A stretch of 35,435 nt of DNA from Burkholderiales bacterium (GCA_026399895.1 JAPLQC010000073.1:51723-87157); one strand, 5' to 3'. Shown: positions 18,129 to 28,395, counted from the first letter of the stretch. Numbers and translations: made by a program. Notes: generated from the letters alone by a model not told the origin.

Positions 18129-19280
18129 ATGCCGAACTGGCTGCTACCCGAGAATGTTGCTGATGTCTTGCCGTCCGAGGCGCGCAAGACCGAAGAGGTG
18201 CGTCGTGCCTTGCTCGATCACTTCCGTAGCTATGGCTATGAGCTAGTCGCACCACCCATGCTGGAGTACCTTGAGTCCCTGATGCCGGTGCAAGACCAGG
18301 ATCTGGACCTGCGGATGTTCAAGTTGGTCGACCAACTCTCTGGTCGTACCATGGCGGTACGGGCGGATATGACGATTCAGGTGGCGCGAATTGATGCGCA
18401 TCTGCTGAACCGACCGGGGGTCGTCCGCCTCTGCTACGCAGGATCGGTGCTTCACACGCGGCCTTCAGGTTTTCATTCCACGCGCGAGCCGCTGCAGGTC
18501 GGCGCCGAGATCTACGGCCATGCCGGGCTCGAGGCTGATATCGAAATACAGGCGCTGGCGTTGGCCTCGCTCAAGCTGGCAGGCTTGTCAGACTTGACGC
18601 TCGATCTTTCGCACGCCGGTATTCTGGACGCAGTGATCGAGGACGACGCTCTGGCAAAGCGAGATCGCTCGGCGCTGATCGGCCTGCTGCGTTCAAAGGA
18701 TATGCCGGCATTGCGCGCATGGGTGGAGCGTTATAGTGGCCCAACGCGCGAGGCCATATTGGCGCTTAGCTCGCTGCGGGGCGGGGTGGAAGTGTTGCGC
18801 GCAGCGAAGCAGCAACTGCCGGCCAAAAAGGCGATTGGCGTTGCGCTCGAGGAGTTGGCGCAGCTTGCCGAGTCCGCTGGGGCAGCGCGTGTCAATATCG
18901 ACCTGGCGGATCTGTCGGGCTACCAGTATGAAAGCGGTGTGACCTTTGCGATTTACGTCCCCGGCTTGCCAAATGCGGTGGCGCGCGGTGGACGCTACGA
19001 CGAGGTTGGCGAGGCCTTTGGCCGTGCCCGACCTGCCACTGGGTTCTCAATGGATTTGCGCGAGATCGTCGGCCTGTTGCCGGTTACGCCACCCGTGCCT
19101 GCGATCAGTGCCCCGTGGCGCCAGGATGCATTACTGCAGGCCTTTATTGCCGAGTTGCGGCAGCAGGGTGAGATCGTGATCCAACATCTTCCGGGGCATC
19201 CGCATGATCCGCAGGAGTTCGATTGTGATCGCGAGATTGTAGAAGAAAACGGAAAGCTAATCATCAAGCCGCTACGCTGA
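18129..19280 (+). CDS. hisZ: ATP phosphoribosyltransferase regulatory subunit HisZ
   Basis: 383 residues. HisRS paralogue without aminoacylation activity that joins the short-form HisG catalytic subunit to make the first enzyme of histidine synthesis and gives it histidine feedback control. Seen: the betaproteobacterial N-terminus [20 protein letters not shown], class II-like blocks [36 protein letters not shown] and [26 protein letters not shown]. Where relatives usually have [14 protein letters not shown], this one has [14 protein letters not shown]. hisG is not in the window. purA follows 29 bp downstream. The ribosome-binding site is weak. Confidence 0.95.
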   Translation: MPNWLLPENVADVLPSEARKTEEVRRALLDHFRSYGYELVAPPMLEYLESLMPVQDQDLDLRMFKLVDQLSGRTMAVRADMTIQVARIDAHLLNRPGVVRLCYAGSVLHTRPSGFHSTREPLQVGAEIYGHAGLEADIEIQALALASLKLAGLSDLTLDLSHAGILDAVIEDDALAKRDRSALIGLLRSKDMPALRAWVERYSGPTREAILALSSLRGGVEVLRAAKQQLPAKKAIGVALEELAQLAESAGAARVNIDLADLSGYQYESGVTFAIYVPGLPNAVARGGRYDEVGEAFGRARPATGFSMDLREIVGLLPVTPPVPAISAPWRQDALLQAFIAELRQQGEIVIQHLPGHPHDPQEFDCDREIVEENGKLIIKPLR

Positions 19281-19303
19281 TGGCGGCAATCATAAGAGAC
19301 TGA

Positions 19304-20620
<1,317 letters not shown>

Positions 20621-20625
20621 ATGTC

Positions 20626-21150
20626 ATGGCTGGCGAGTCGGGTCATCGCTGGGTTGATTGGGATGAGTACCACGGCTTGATCGAGCGTTTGGCCCGTATC
20701 GTATTCGAATCTGGCTATGTATTCGATCATGCGCTTTGTTTGGCTCGCGGTGGTTTACGTGTCGGCGATGTGTTCTCGCGGCTGTTTCGCGTGCCGTTGT
20801 CGGTGTTGTCGACCAGTTCGTACCGAGAGGCTGCTGGCACACGCCGCGGAGAATTAGATATTGCCAACAGCATTACTTCAAATGCAGGCCCACTCTCAGG
20901 GCGCGTGCTGTTGATTGACGATCTGGTGGATTCTGGGGTGACGTTGTCGCGAGTCCCGCACCATATTCAACAGCAATTCCCTGAAATCACTGAGATTCGT
21001 TCGGCAGTGATCTGGTTCAAGGCGTGCTCGGTCATCCGACCGGATTATTTCGTTGAATATCTGCCGGACAGTCCGTGGATTCATCAGCCGTTCGAGATGT
21101 ACGATGAGATGACCCCGGATCGGCTTCCCTCGGTTCAGCCAACTAAATGA
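20626..21150 (+). CDS. Purine-type phosphoribosyltransferase
   Basis: 174 residues. A type I phosphoribosyltransferase fold with the PRPP-binding loop VLLIDDLVDSGVTL (about 94-107) and the upstream ALCLARGGLRVGDVFSR segment typical of xanthine/hypoxanthine enzymes of the Gpt group. The C-terminal part (PDYFVEYLPDSPWIHQPFE) matches the conserved proteins found after purA in Burkholderiales. Purine salvage fits its position next to purA. The exact base preference cannot be read from the sequence, so I give no symbol. The last codons and stop fall inside the first unit of an imperfect tandem repeat. Confidence 0.88.
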   Translation: MAGESGHRWVDWDEYHGLIERLARIVFESGYVFDHALCLARGGLRVGDVFSRLFRVPLSVLSTSSYREAAGTRRGELDIANSITSNAGPLSGRVLLIDDLVDSGVTLSRVPHHIQQQFPEITEIRSAVIWFKACSVIRPDYFVEYLPDSPWIHQPFEMYDEMTPDRLPSVQPTK

Positions 21151-21201
21151 GGTAGGGACGCAGGTGCTGTGCTAAATGAGATAGAGCACCCAGGTGCTGT
21201 G
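21143..21201 (+). repeat. Imperfect tandem duplication of about 30 bp
   Basis: Unit 1 (21143-21171) and unit 2 (21172-21201) both begin CTAAATGAG and end CAGGTGCTGTG, with a few substitutions and one extra base in between. Unit 1 contains the stop codon of the phosphoribosyltransferase gene; unit 2 carries a second in-line copy of TAAATGA. A third partial match (CTCGCAGGCAC) follows. Confidence 0.8.
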
Positions 21202-21215
21202 CTCGCAGGCACAAT

Positions 21216-21249
21216 AAAAAAAGGAGGCTGCTTTCGCAACCTCCTTTTT
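21216..21249. terminator. Bidirectional rho-independent terminator
   Basis: GGAGG (21223-21227) pairs with CCTCC (21240-21244), extended inside by TGC/GCA around a TTTC loop and outside by A-run/T-run pairing. A T-run follows the stem on both strands (TTTTTG on plus, TTTTTTTATT on minus). It can end the purA-phosphoribosyltransferase transcript on plus and the tRNA-Leu transcript, only 5 bp away, on minus. Confidence 0.9.
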
Positions 21250-21254
21250 GTATC

Positions 21255-21339
21255 TGGTGCCCACGGAGGGACTCGAACCCCCACACCTTGCGGCACATGG
21301 ACCTGAACCATGCGCGTCTACCAATTCCGCCACGTGGGC
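21255..21339 (-). tRNA. leuX-like tRNA-Leu(CAG): tRNA-Leu (anticodon CAG)
   Basis: 85 nt with encoded CCA. The acceptor stem GCCCACG pairs with CGTGGGC before ACCA. The D-arm region is GGCGGAATTGGTAGACGC. The anticodon arm CATGG-TTCAGGT-CCATG puts CAG at the anticodon, reading CUG. The long variable arm TGCCGCAAGGTG and the T-arm GGGGGTTCGAGTCCC are those of a class II leucine tRNA. It is transcribed opposite to its neighbours, from its own promoter into the shared terminator. There is no sign of an integrated element at its 3' end. Confidence 0.97.
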
Positions 21340-21352
21340 CAAAAGAAGCGGG

Positions 21353-21380
21353 ATTATAGAGGCTCAGAGGAAAAAGTCAA
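21353..21380 (-). promoter_or_regulatory. Sigma-70 promoter of tRNA-Leu
   Basis: On the minus strand TTGACT (21380-21375) is followed after 16 nt by a perfect TATAAT (21358-21353), ending 13 bp before the tRNA 5' end. A GC-rich CCCGC stretch just after the -10 resembles a stringent-control discriminator, though this is not proof of one. Confidence 0.85.
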
Positions 21381-21627
21381 ACTAATAGCCCTTGGCGCGA
21401 GGCACTGTATTGGCGGAAAACCCCGTAGATGAAGGCCCAGAGCGGGTATCCCTCAAAGGTCAGGCTGGTCTGTTGATAAGCCTCATTGTTGAATAATCCC
21501 TGCCACTGTCCAATTAAAGCCTTGATTTGCGCATACGCTGTGCGGAACTTGCTTACTTACGCCGAGTGGGTTTCTGTTTCGTCGGTTACACTTACGCCGC
21601 TATTCCTCCTACAAGATCACACGTTCT
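21381..21627. other. Gap upstream of rnr, no further gene seen
   Basis: I see no convincing gene, terminator or RNA here. TTGAAT (21488-21493) with AATTAA 17 nt downstream is a poor promoter match. The rnr frame stays open through much of the 3' half without an ATG. Confidence 0.4.
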
Positions 21628-24057
21628 TTGAGCACTTACCCCTACAGCATCCCCAGCCGGGAAGATATCCTCGGCATACTGCGCACCAATGACGAGCCGC
21701 AAACCATTGCGGCTATCGCCAAGTCGCTTTCCGTGAAAGATGCCGAGCTGGACGGTCTGACTCGGCGCTTGTCTGCGATGGAGCGCGACGGACAAATCAA
21801 ACCCGATCGGCGTGGCCGACTGCAGCTGGCAAATACCTCGAATTTCATCGAAGGTATCGTCTCGGCGCATCGTGATGGCTATGGTTTCCTGATACCCGAT
21901 GATGGCGAAGATATTTTCTTGCCAGAGCGTGAGATGCAGAAGGTACTGCATGGTGATCGAGTACAGGTACGTGTGACAGGTCTTGATCGTCGTGGTCGCC
22001 CCGAGGGCACGATTGTCGAGGTGGTCAGCCGTGCCAATACGCATGTCATCGGTCGTCTGGTGAATGAAAATGGTGTTTGGCTTGTCGTACCGGAAGATAA
22101 ACGCATTAGTCACGACATTCTGCTGGCGGGTTCGGTCGGCGATGCAAAAGCAGGTCAAGTGGTCAGCATCGAATTGACCGAGCAGCCATCTCGTTATTCT
22201 CAGCCACTCGGAAAAATCGCCGAGGTATTGGGCGAGATTGATGACCCCGGCATGGAGATAGAGATCGCTGTACGAAAGTATGGCGTCCCGCACGAGTTTT
22301 CAGCAGCGGCGCAAAAACTGGCAGCGGCTTTGCCGTCTGAGGTCGGTGATAATGATCTCGATGCACGCGTCGATTTGCGTGACGTGCCATTGGTCACGAT
22401 TGATGGTGAAGATGCGCGTGACTTTGATGATGCGGTTTACTGCGAGCCCTGCAAGATCGGGCGCGCTAAAGGTTACCGTTTGATCGTGGCGATCGCCGAT
22501 GTCAGCCATTATGTGAAACCGAATGATGCGCTGGATGCTGATGCATTAGAGCGCAGTACCTCGGTGTATTTCCCGCGGCGTGTGATACCAATGCTGCCGG
22601 AAAAATTGTCAAATGGGTTGTGCTCGCTGAACCCAGAGGTTGACCGTCTCACGCTGGTGTGTGACGCCGTTATCACCATGAGCGGCGAAATCCGTGCTTA
22701 TCAGTTCTATCCGGCGGTGATTCACTCGGCAGCGCGACTGACCTACACCGAAGTGGCGGCGATCCTGTCCAATACACGAGGGCCAGAGGCGCAGCGTCGC
22801 CCTGGCTTGTTGCCGCATCTCCAAGATTTGTATGACTTGTTTCAGGTGTTGCTGGCAGCGCGTAAGCAGCGCGGTGCGATGGACTTTGAAACCACCGAGA
22901 CCTATATCGTTGTCAATGCCGCTGGCAAGATCGAGAAAATCCTGCCGCGTACCCGCAACGATGCGCATCGGGTGATTGAAGAGTGCATGCTCGCCGCTAA
23001 CGTTTGCGCGGCAGACTTTGTGCATCGGCATGAGCACCCGGCGCTTTATCGCGTCCATGCAAGCCCATCAGAAGAAAAGCTGAATCAGCTGCGAACCTTC
23101 CTCAAACAGCTCGGGTTGTCGCTGGGTGGTGGTAATTCACCGGCGGCTTCGGATTATGCTCAGCTGATGGAAAAAATTCACGGCCGGCCAGATGCCGTGC
23201 TGCTACAGACCATGCTGCTGCGGTCGATGCAGCAAGCGGTTTATAGCCCGGAGAACATCGGCCATTTTGGTTTGTCGTATCAGGCGTATGCGCATTTCAC
23301 GAGCCCGATTCGGCGCTACCCGGATTTGCTGACCCATCGCGCGATCAAGGCGATTTTGCACGGCAAGCGCTACCATCCGAAGGGTATTGAAACCGAGACA
23401 CTGAACACCAGCCTCTCGCCGATGGCGCGCAAGCTACTCGCGCGTGATCGCGCCAGCGGCAAGAAGCGCGCTGAAGGTGACTTGGCGATATGGGAGTCAC
23501 TCGGCATTCATTGCTCGGCAAACGAGCGGCGCGCCGATGAGGCCTCGCGTGATGTCGAAGCTTGGCTCAAATGTTATTTTGTGCGCGACAAACTCGGTGA
23601 AGAATTCACTGGAACGATTTCGGGTGTCGCGTCCTTCGGTATTTTTGTGCAGCTTGATGCGCTGTATATCGAAGGCATGGTGCATGTGACCGATCTGGGC
23701 GCTGATTATTTTCAATATGATGAGGCGCGCCATGAGCTACGCGGTCAGCGTACCGGCATTCGTTATCAACTGACCGACCGTGTCACGGTGCAAGTCAGTC
23801 GGGTGGATCTGGATGCGCGTCGTATTGATCTGCGACTAGTCCATCAGCCGGATATTCACACGCAAATTAAGAAAGAGTCGCGTCGCGCTGATGCAGAGCA
23901 TGTGCGCAGCGGTTTATTCGGGGCTAAAAAAGCTGCGAAGAAAGCTCCTAAAAAAGCGGCTGCCGCTATGCCGGAGAGTGCCAAGGCACGCAAGAGCGCC
24001 AAGAAGACGAATGGTAGTGGCAGTGCATCACGCACTGGCCGCAAAAAGCGTAAGTAG
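21628..24057 (+). CDS. rnr: Ribonuclease R
   Basis: 809 residues. Processive 3'-5' exoribonuclease that degrades structured RNA, rRNA and defective mRNA. Order: an N-terminal winged-helix segment (YPYSIPSREDILGILR...), cold-shock OB domains, the RNB catalytic domain with the metal-binding aspartates in TIDGEDARDFDDAVYCE and HFTSPIRRYPDLLTHR, an S1 domain (EEFTGTISGVASFGIFVQLD), and a Lys/Ala-rich tail (AAKKAPKKAAAAMPESAKAR) as in other RNase R proteins. The most likely start is TTG at 21628, giving MSTYPYSIPSRED; the Shine-Dalgarno is poor and no ATG is available nearby. rlmB follows after 6 bp. Confidence 0.95.
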   Translation: MSTYPYSIPSREDILGILRTNDEPQTIAAIAKSLSVKDAELDGLTRRLSAMERDGQIKPDRRGRLQLANTSNFIEGIVSAHRDGYGFLIPDDGEDIFLPEREMQKVLHGDRVQVRVTGLDRRGRPEGTIVEVVSRANTHVIGRLVNENGVWLVVPEDKRISHDILLAGSVGDAKAGQVVSIELTEQPSRYSQPLGKIAEVLGEIDDPGMEIEIAVRKYGVPHEFSAAAQKLAAALPSEVGDNDLDARVDLRDVPLVTIDGEDARDFDDAVYCEPCKIGRAKGYRLIVAIADVSHYVKPNDALDADALERSTSVYFPRRVIPMLPEKLSNGLCSLNPEVDRLTLVCDAVITMSGEIRAYQFYPAVIHSAARLTYTEVAAILSNTRGPEAQRRPGLLPHLQDLYDLFQVLLAARKQRGAMDFETTETYIVVNAAGKIEKILPRTRNDAHRVIEECMLAANVCAADFVHRHEHPALYRVHASPSEEKLNQLRTFLKQLGLSLGGGNSPAASDYAQLMEKIHGRPDAVLLQTMLLRSMQQAVYSPENIGHFGLSYQAYAHFTSPIRRYPDLLTHRAIKAILHGKRYHPKGIETETLNTSLSPMARKLLARDRASGKKRAEGDLAIWESLGIHCSANERRADEASRDVEAWLKCYFVRDKLGEEFTGTISGVASFGIFVQLDALYIEGMVHVTDLGADYFQYDEARHELRGQRTGIRYQLTDRVTVQVSRVDLDARRIDLRLVHQPDIHTQIKKESRRADAEHVRSGLFGAKKAAKKAPKKAAAAMPESAKARKSAKKTNGSGSASRTGRKKRK

Positions 24058-24063
24058 GTAACT

Positions 24064-24810
24064 TTGAAATCGAAACTTATTTTTGGCTTTCACGCAGTAA
24101 CCGCACGTTTGCGGCTGGATGCATCGACTGTGGAGGAAATCTACGTCGATTCATCACGCCATGATCGTCGCATGGGTGATCTGCTGCGCGCCGCTAAAGG
24201 CTTCAATGTACGTGTGATCCAGGCAGATGATCAGCGCCTCGATGCCATGGTGGGTACGCGTCGTCATCAAGGCGTTGTAGCCCGCGCGGGCGAGCTCTCA
24301 TTGGCGCGCAACCTGGCCGAGCTGCTGGATATGATTCAGGGGCCACCGCTGTTGCTGCTGTTAGATGGTGTGACTGATCCGCATAATCTCGGCGCTTGCC
24401 TGCGTGTGGCGGATGGTGCTGGCGCGCATGCCGTGATCGCCCCCAAGGACCGAGCAGTGGGACTGAACGCAACCGCCAGCAAAGTTGCCAGCGGCGCAGC
24501 AGATACAGTGCCTTACATCACCGTCACCAATTTGGCACGTACCATGCGTGAGCTACAAGAGCGCGATATTTGGCTGACCGGCACCACCGATGATGCAGAG
24601 CAGAGCATGTTCGATCTTGACTACACAGGTGGTACCGCCTTTGTGATGGGCTCGGAAGGCGAGGGGATGCGACGCCTGACTCGCGAGAACTGTGATCGTC
24701 TGGTGAGCCTGCCGATGATGGGTACGGTCGAGAGTCTGAACGTCTCGGTTGCTTCCGGGGTATGCTTGTACGAGGCGCGCCGCCAGCGGCTGCGTGCGGC
24801 GGGTGGGTAA
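24064..24810 (+). CDS. rlmB: 23S rRNA (guanosine-2'-O)-methyltransferase RlmB
   Basis: 248 residues. SpoU/TrmH-type knotted methyltransferase, known in E. coli to methylate G2251 in the 23S rRNA P-loop. The N-terminal substrate-binding domain begins [15 protein letters not shown]. The SPOUT motifs are complete: [34 protein letters not shown] and [19 protein letters not shown]. The start codon is TTG at 24064, preceded by AGGTAA; no in-frame ATG lies near. It directly follows rnr, an arrangement shared with E. coli, so the two RNA-processing genes are probably co-transcribed. Confidence 0.96.
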   Translation: MKSKLIFGFHAVTARLRLDASTVEEIYVDSSRHDRRMGDLLRAAKGFNVRVIQADDQRLDAMVGTRRHQGVVARAGELSLARNLAELLDMIQGPPLLLLLDGVTDPHNLGACLRVADGAGAHAVIAPKDRAVGLNATASKVASGAADTVPYITVTNLARTMRELQERDIWLTGTTDDAEQSMFDLDYTGGTAFVMGSEGEGMRRLTRENCDRLVSLPMMGTVESLNVSVASGVCLYEARRQRLRAAGG

Positions 24811-24839
24811 AATATCGGGATCGGTCCCGGAGTCCTGAC

Positions 24840-25589
24840 ATGTTCAGCCGCCTAAACGAAGATATCAGTAGCATCATGCAGCGTGATCCCGCAGCGCGTA
24901 GTCGCTGGGAGGTCTTGACCTGCTATCCCGGCCTGCACGCCATCGTGATGCATAGTTGGGCGAATGCTTGCTGGCGTATGGGTCTGAAGTGGCTGGGCCG
25001 TTTCATCTCGCACATCTCGCGCTGGCTGACCGGCATCGAAATTCACCCCGGTGCCACCATCGGGCGCCGCGTGTTCATTGATCATGGCTTTGGTGTTGTG
25101 ATCGGCGAGACTGCAGAGATCGGCGATGACTGCACCATCTATCAGGGCGTCACGCTCGGCGGCACATCACTAAGTAAAGGCAGCAAGCGTCATCCAACCT
25201 TGGGCCGTGGTGTGATCATTGGTGCGGGTGCGCAAGTCTTGGGTGGTTTCACAGTGGGCGAGGGCGCCAAGGTGGGCTCGAACGCCGTGGTCGTTAAAGA
25301 GGTGCCTGCTGGCGGGACGGCAATCGGTAACCCGGCGCGTGTGATCGCGAAAGATGCTCATTCCGGCCGTGACGATGCAGCAGCGCGTATGTTTGCGGCT
25401 TATGGTTTGACACCAAATGGTGATGATCCTTTATCCAAAGCCTTGCACGGTTTGATCGATAATGCAGCCTCGCAAGAGACGCAATTACAAAAAATCGTCG
25501 CAGCCCTCAAAGCGGCGGGCATTGCTGTTGAAGAAGTGGCGCCCTCCGATCGTTTCGATGCCGATCAACTCAACAAACTCGTTGAGTAA
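24840..25589 (+). CDS. cysE: Serine O-acetyltransferase
   Basis: 249 residues from the ATG at 24840 (GGAG at 24829-24832; the frame is open further upstream inside rlmB but the family start is [19 protein letters not shown]). It acetylates serine with acetyl-CoA, the entry step of cysteine synthesis. An N-terminal helical domain is followed by a left-handed beta-helix of hexapeptide repeats ([44 protein letters not shown]), containing the catalytic His in IDHGFG. The C-terminal extension (about 190-249) is longer than in E. coli and ends without its Ile terminus, which in E. coli CysE binds CysK. Confidence 0.96.
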   Translation: MFSRLNEDISSIMQRDPAARSRWEVLTCYPGLHAIVMHSWANACWRMGLKWLGRFISHISRWLTGIEIHPGATIGRRVFIDHGFGVVIGETAEIGDDCTIYQGVTLGGTSLSKGSKRHPTLGRGVIIGAGAQVLGGFTVGEGAKVGSNAVVVKEVPAGGTAIGNPARVIAKDAHSGRDDAAARMFAAYGLTPNGDDPLSKALHGLIDNAASQETQLQKIVAALKAAGIAVEEVAPSDRFDADQLNKLVE

Positions 25590-25634
25590 GTCATCGTTGT
25601 CGGTGCCTTAATCCCTTTCTTTGTATCAGCTTCT

Positions 25635-25660
25635 TGAAACGATTTTTCTCATTCGTTTCA
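25635..25660. terminator. Possible weak terminator between convergent genes
   Basis: TGAAACGA (25635-25642) pairs with TCGTTTCA (25653-25660) around a T-rich 10-nt loop, in the 92-bp gap between cysE and the convergent acyl-CoA synthetase gene. The stem is AT-rich and has no clear T-run after it on either strand, so termination is only a guess from position. Confidence 0.35.
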
Positions 25661-25681
25661 TCGCGATTGATAGTAGCTAGC

Positions 25682-27355
25682 TCAGTGCGATGGGTTTTCG
25701 TCGGCTGCACGTTTGATCTCTAATGCTCTGAGTACGTTGCGCTGAACCTTGCCGGTCGTGGTCATCGGCAGCGCATCAATAAACTCGATCTTCTTCGGGT
25801 ATTCATACGGCGCTAGCTGGCCGCGCACATGCTGCTGCAATGCCTTGATCAGCTCAGCGTCTTGCTGCTCGCCGCGCGGTGTCTCAGTTGTAAGCACCAC
25901 GAATGCCTTCACTAAATTGCCGCGCTCTGCATCAGGTGTGGGTACTACAGCGGCATTCGCGACGGCCGGGTGCTTGACCAGACAGTTCTCGATTTCCGAT
26001 GGCCCGATTCGATACCCTGCAGCCTTGAACATGTCATCCGCCCGACCGCGGTACCAGAGGTAGCCATCGGCATCCATCTCCGCTAAATCGCCTGTCATCA
26101 GCCAGTCACCGCGGTACTTGTCTCGACTTGCATCGGGGCGACGCCAGTAGCCCGTGAAAATCACCGGGTCGGGTTGGCCATGAATATCGCAGCGATGCAG
26201 ACCCACTTCGCCGATCTGACCAGGGCCAAGCGGCTCACCAGCGTCATCCAACACCGCGACGCGATGCCCAGGGTAGGGCTTACCCATGCTGCCCGCGCGC
26301 GCTGGCCAATAGAGTGCGCAGTTGCCGACCAGGTAGTTGGCCTCCGTCTGGCCAAACATTTCATTGACGGTGATCTTGAGCGCATCCTGCACCCATTCAA
26401 ATACCGCGTCACCGACAGCCTCGCCTGCGCTCATGATGGCGCGCAGCTTGAGTGAGTAATGCTGTTTCGGCGTAGGTACGGCCTTCATCATCATCTTTAG
26501 CGCGGTCGGAAACAGAAACGTGTTTGTTACGCCATGCCGTGCCATCAACTCGAATGCATGTTCGGGAGAGAAGCGAGCACGGCTCGCAATGATGGTGCGA
26601 CCGAAGTAGAGCGTGGGTAGAAGTGCGTCCATCAACCCACCGGTCCATGCCCAGTCAGCCGGCGACCAGAACACATCACCTTCTTGCGGAAACCAGTTTT
26701 GTGAGGCGACGAAGCCGGGCAGGTTGCCGATCAAGGCCGATTGCGGAATAAATGCGCCCTTCGGTGAGCCGGTGGTGCCACTCGTGTAGATCAGGATTGC
26801 CGGGTCGTTGGCGCTGGTAGTAACCGGTGTAAAACGATCGGGTGCGTTGGCTAATGCATTTGTCCAATCGATCAAATCAGCACGCTGAGTATCCAGTACG
26901 ATGACATGCTTGAGCGAAGGGCAGTGCGGCAATGCGGCGTCGATGGACGCCAGCGCACTGGGATCGACGATTGCCACCATGGTTTCACTGTCTTGCAGTC
27001 GATACTCGATGGCTTCCGGTCCGAACAGCACCGATAGCGGCATCGCGATTGCCCCGAGTTGCTGGCAGCTGATATGCGCAACGGCGACCTCGGGTCGCTG
27101 CGGCATGACAATCGCAACGCGCGAACCACGTTCAACACCCAGCGAGCGCAGTACATGGCTGAGACGGTTTGCAGCACGCTGCAAGTGTGAATAGCTCACT
27201 TCGCGATGACCGTTCAGCGGGTCATCGACCACGATAGCGATACGCTCAGGGTCGTCAGACCAGCGCCTACAGCAGAGCTGAGCGACATTGCAATCCTCTG
27301 GAATCATCCACCGGAAGGATTGGTAGAGCGCGTCGTAGTGATCGGTGGCCGGCAT
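25682..27355 (-). CDS. AMP-forming acyl-CoA synthetase (acetyl/medium-chain type)
   Basis: 557 residues from the ATG at 27355, which has GGGGA upstream; an in-frame ATG at 27412 would add 19 residues of poor family likeness. Member of the ANL superfamily: it activates a carboxylic acid to acyl-AMP and then acyl-CoA. The P-loop ILIYTSGTTGSPKGA, MFGQTEANYLVGN, MTGDLAEMDADGYLWYRGR, DDMFKAAGYRIGPSEIE and the catalytic lysine in TTTGKVQRNVL are all intact. The N-terminal region FRWMIPEDCNVAQ resembles the acetyl/medium-chain group more than long-chain FadD. The substrate cannot be told. It is divergent from the alpha/beta hydrolase at 27433 and convergent with cysE. Confidence 0.9.
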   Translation of the reverse strand: MPATDHYDALYQSFRWMIPEDCNVAQLCCRRWSDDPERIAIVVDDPLNGHREVSYSHLQRAANRLSHVLRSLGVERGSRVAIVMPQRPEVAVAHISCQQLGAIAMPLSVLFGPEAIEYRLQDSETMVAIVDPSALASIDAALPHCPSLKHVIVLDTQRADLIDWTNALANAPDRFTPVTTSANDPAILIYTSGTTGSPKGAFIPQSALIGNLPGFVASQNWFPQEGDVFWSPADWAWTGGLMDALLPTLYFGRTIIASRARFSPEHAFELMARHGVTNTFLFPTALKMMMKAVPTPKQHYSLKLRAIMSAGEAVGDAVFEWVQDALKITVNEMFGQTEANYLVGNCALYWPARAGSMGKPYPGHRVAVLDDAGEPLGPGQIGEVGLHRCDIHGQPDPVIFTGYWRRPDASRDKYRGDWLMTGDLAEMDADGYLWYRGRADDMFKAAGYRIGPSEIENCLVKHPAVANAAVVPTPDAERGNLVKAFVVLTTETPRGEQQDAELIKALQQHVRGQLAPYEYPKKIEFIDALPMTTTGKVQRNVLRALEIKRAADENPSH

Positions 27356-27365
27356 CCGGTGTCCC

Positions 27366-27371
27366 CTATAA
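27366..27371 (+). promoter_or_regulatory. Putative -10 element for the alpha/beta hydrolase gene
   Basis: A perfect TATAAT lies 61 bp before the ATG at 27433. The expected -35 position (about 27343-27348, TCGGTG) is a poor match. It falls in the 77-bp divergent space shared with the acyl-CoA synthetase gene. Confidence 0.4.
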
Positions 27372-27432
27372 TTTGATGGTGTGATGCTAGCCTTGGCCGC
27401 AAGTACTGGCAATCCTCATAACTCCCCATCTG

Positions 27433-28320
27433 ATGCATACACCGTTCAAACCTTCCCGATCCGAGTTTCTATCCCTGCGCGGCCTGCGAACGCATGTGCG
27501 GCATTGGGGTAGTGTTGATGCGCCCAAGCTATTCATGCTGCATGGTTGGATGGACATATCCGCCTCATTTCAATTCGTGGTCGATTGCTTAAAGCGTGAC
27601 TGGCACGTGATCGCGCCGGACTGGCGTGGCTTTGGTTTGTCCGAGCGTGTGCAAGCGGACTGCTATTGGTTTCCGGATTATCTCGGCGATTTGGATACGC
27701 TGCTGGATCAACTAGCGCCCAGCGAATCAATTCGATTACTTGGGCACAGCATGGGCGGCAATGTCGCCACGCTGTACGCAGGTATACGCCCGCAGCGGGT
27801 GTCCAAACTGATCAACCTCGAGGGCTTTGGCCTCGCGAATGCGGTGCCGGCGCAGGCACCCGCACGCTATGCGCAGTGGTTGGACGAATTGCGTGAGCCA
27901 CCGAAGATGCGTAGCTACCCAGACACTGGCGCCGTGGCCGAGAGACTGAGCAAGACCAACCCGCGGCTCACGCCCGAGCGAGCGGCGTTTGTAGCGCAGC
28001 ACTGGGCTGCGCAGCATCAAGACGGCGAGTGGCATGTGCAAGGTGACCCGCGGCACAAAATCGTCAGTGCCAACCTGTACCGGACCGAGGAGGTGCTCGC
28101 CTGCTGGCAAAACATCACGGCACCGGTGTTGTGGGTCGAGGCCGAGCACACCGATGTATGGCGCTGGATGGGGCCAAAGGCCGAGGTGCGTGCCGAGATC
28201 GATCGGCGCATGCAGGTCATTCCTGACGTCACCCCGGCATTGATCAAAGACGCGGGCCATATGTTGCACCATGATCAGCCCGAGGCGCTGGCAAGTTTGA
28301 TCGAGGATTTCCTCGACTAA
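27433..28320 (+). CDS. Alpha/beta hydrolase
   Basis: 295 residues. The fold is clear: oxyanion-hole segment MLHGWMDISASF, IAPDWRGFGLSE, nucleophile elbow GHSMGGN and catalytic His in KDAGHMLHHDQPEAL. The nucleophile serine, the histidine and an acid candidate in VEAEHTDVW are consistent with an active hydrolase or esterase. No signal peptide, so cytoplasmic. The substrate is unknown. It is adjacent to and divergent from an acyl-CoA synthetase, which might hint at acyl or thioester chemistry, but that is inference only. The PHP-domain gene starts 75 bp downstream. Confidence 0.9.
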   Translation: MHTPFKPSRSEFLSLRGLRTHVRHWGSVDAPKLFMLHGWMDISASFQFVVDCLKRDWHVIAPDWRGFGLSERVQADCYWFPDYLGDLDTLLDQLAPSESIRLLGHSMGGNVATLYAGIRPQRVSKLINLEGFGLANAVPAQAPARYAQWLDELREPPKMRSYPDTGAVAERLSKTNPRLTPERAAFVAQHWAAQHQDGEWHVQGDPRHKIVSANLYRTEEVLACWQNITAPVLWVEAEHTDVWRWMGPKAEVRAEIDRRMQVIPDVTPALIKDAGHMLHHDQPEALASLIEDFLD

Positions 28321-28351
28321 GCGTGCGCGCACGTCGAACAGTCGTCGGGCG

Positions 28352-28357
28352 TACAAT
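28352..28357 (+). promoter_or_regulatory. Putative -10 element upstream of the PHP-domain gene
   Basis: TACAAT stands 38 bp before the ATG at 28396, in the 75-bp gap after the alpha/beta hydrolase. A GTCGAA-like -35 about 17-18 nt upstream is weak. Confidence 0.3.
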
Positions 28358-28395
28358 CACAGCTTGATTGCTGCATACCCCGCCCAAGTTTCGCC

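Noticed and set aside
21240..21345. Integration site of a mobile element at tRNA-Leu
   Set aside because: No integrase, no repeated tRNA 3' end nearby, and normal core genes on both sides.
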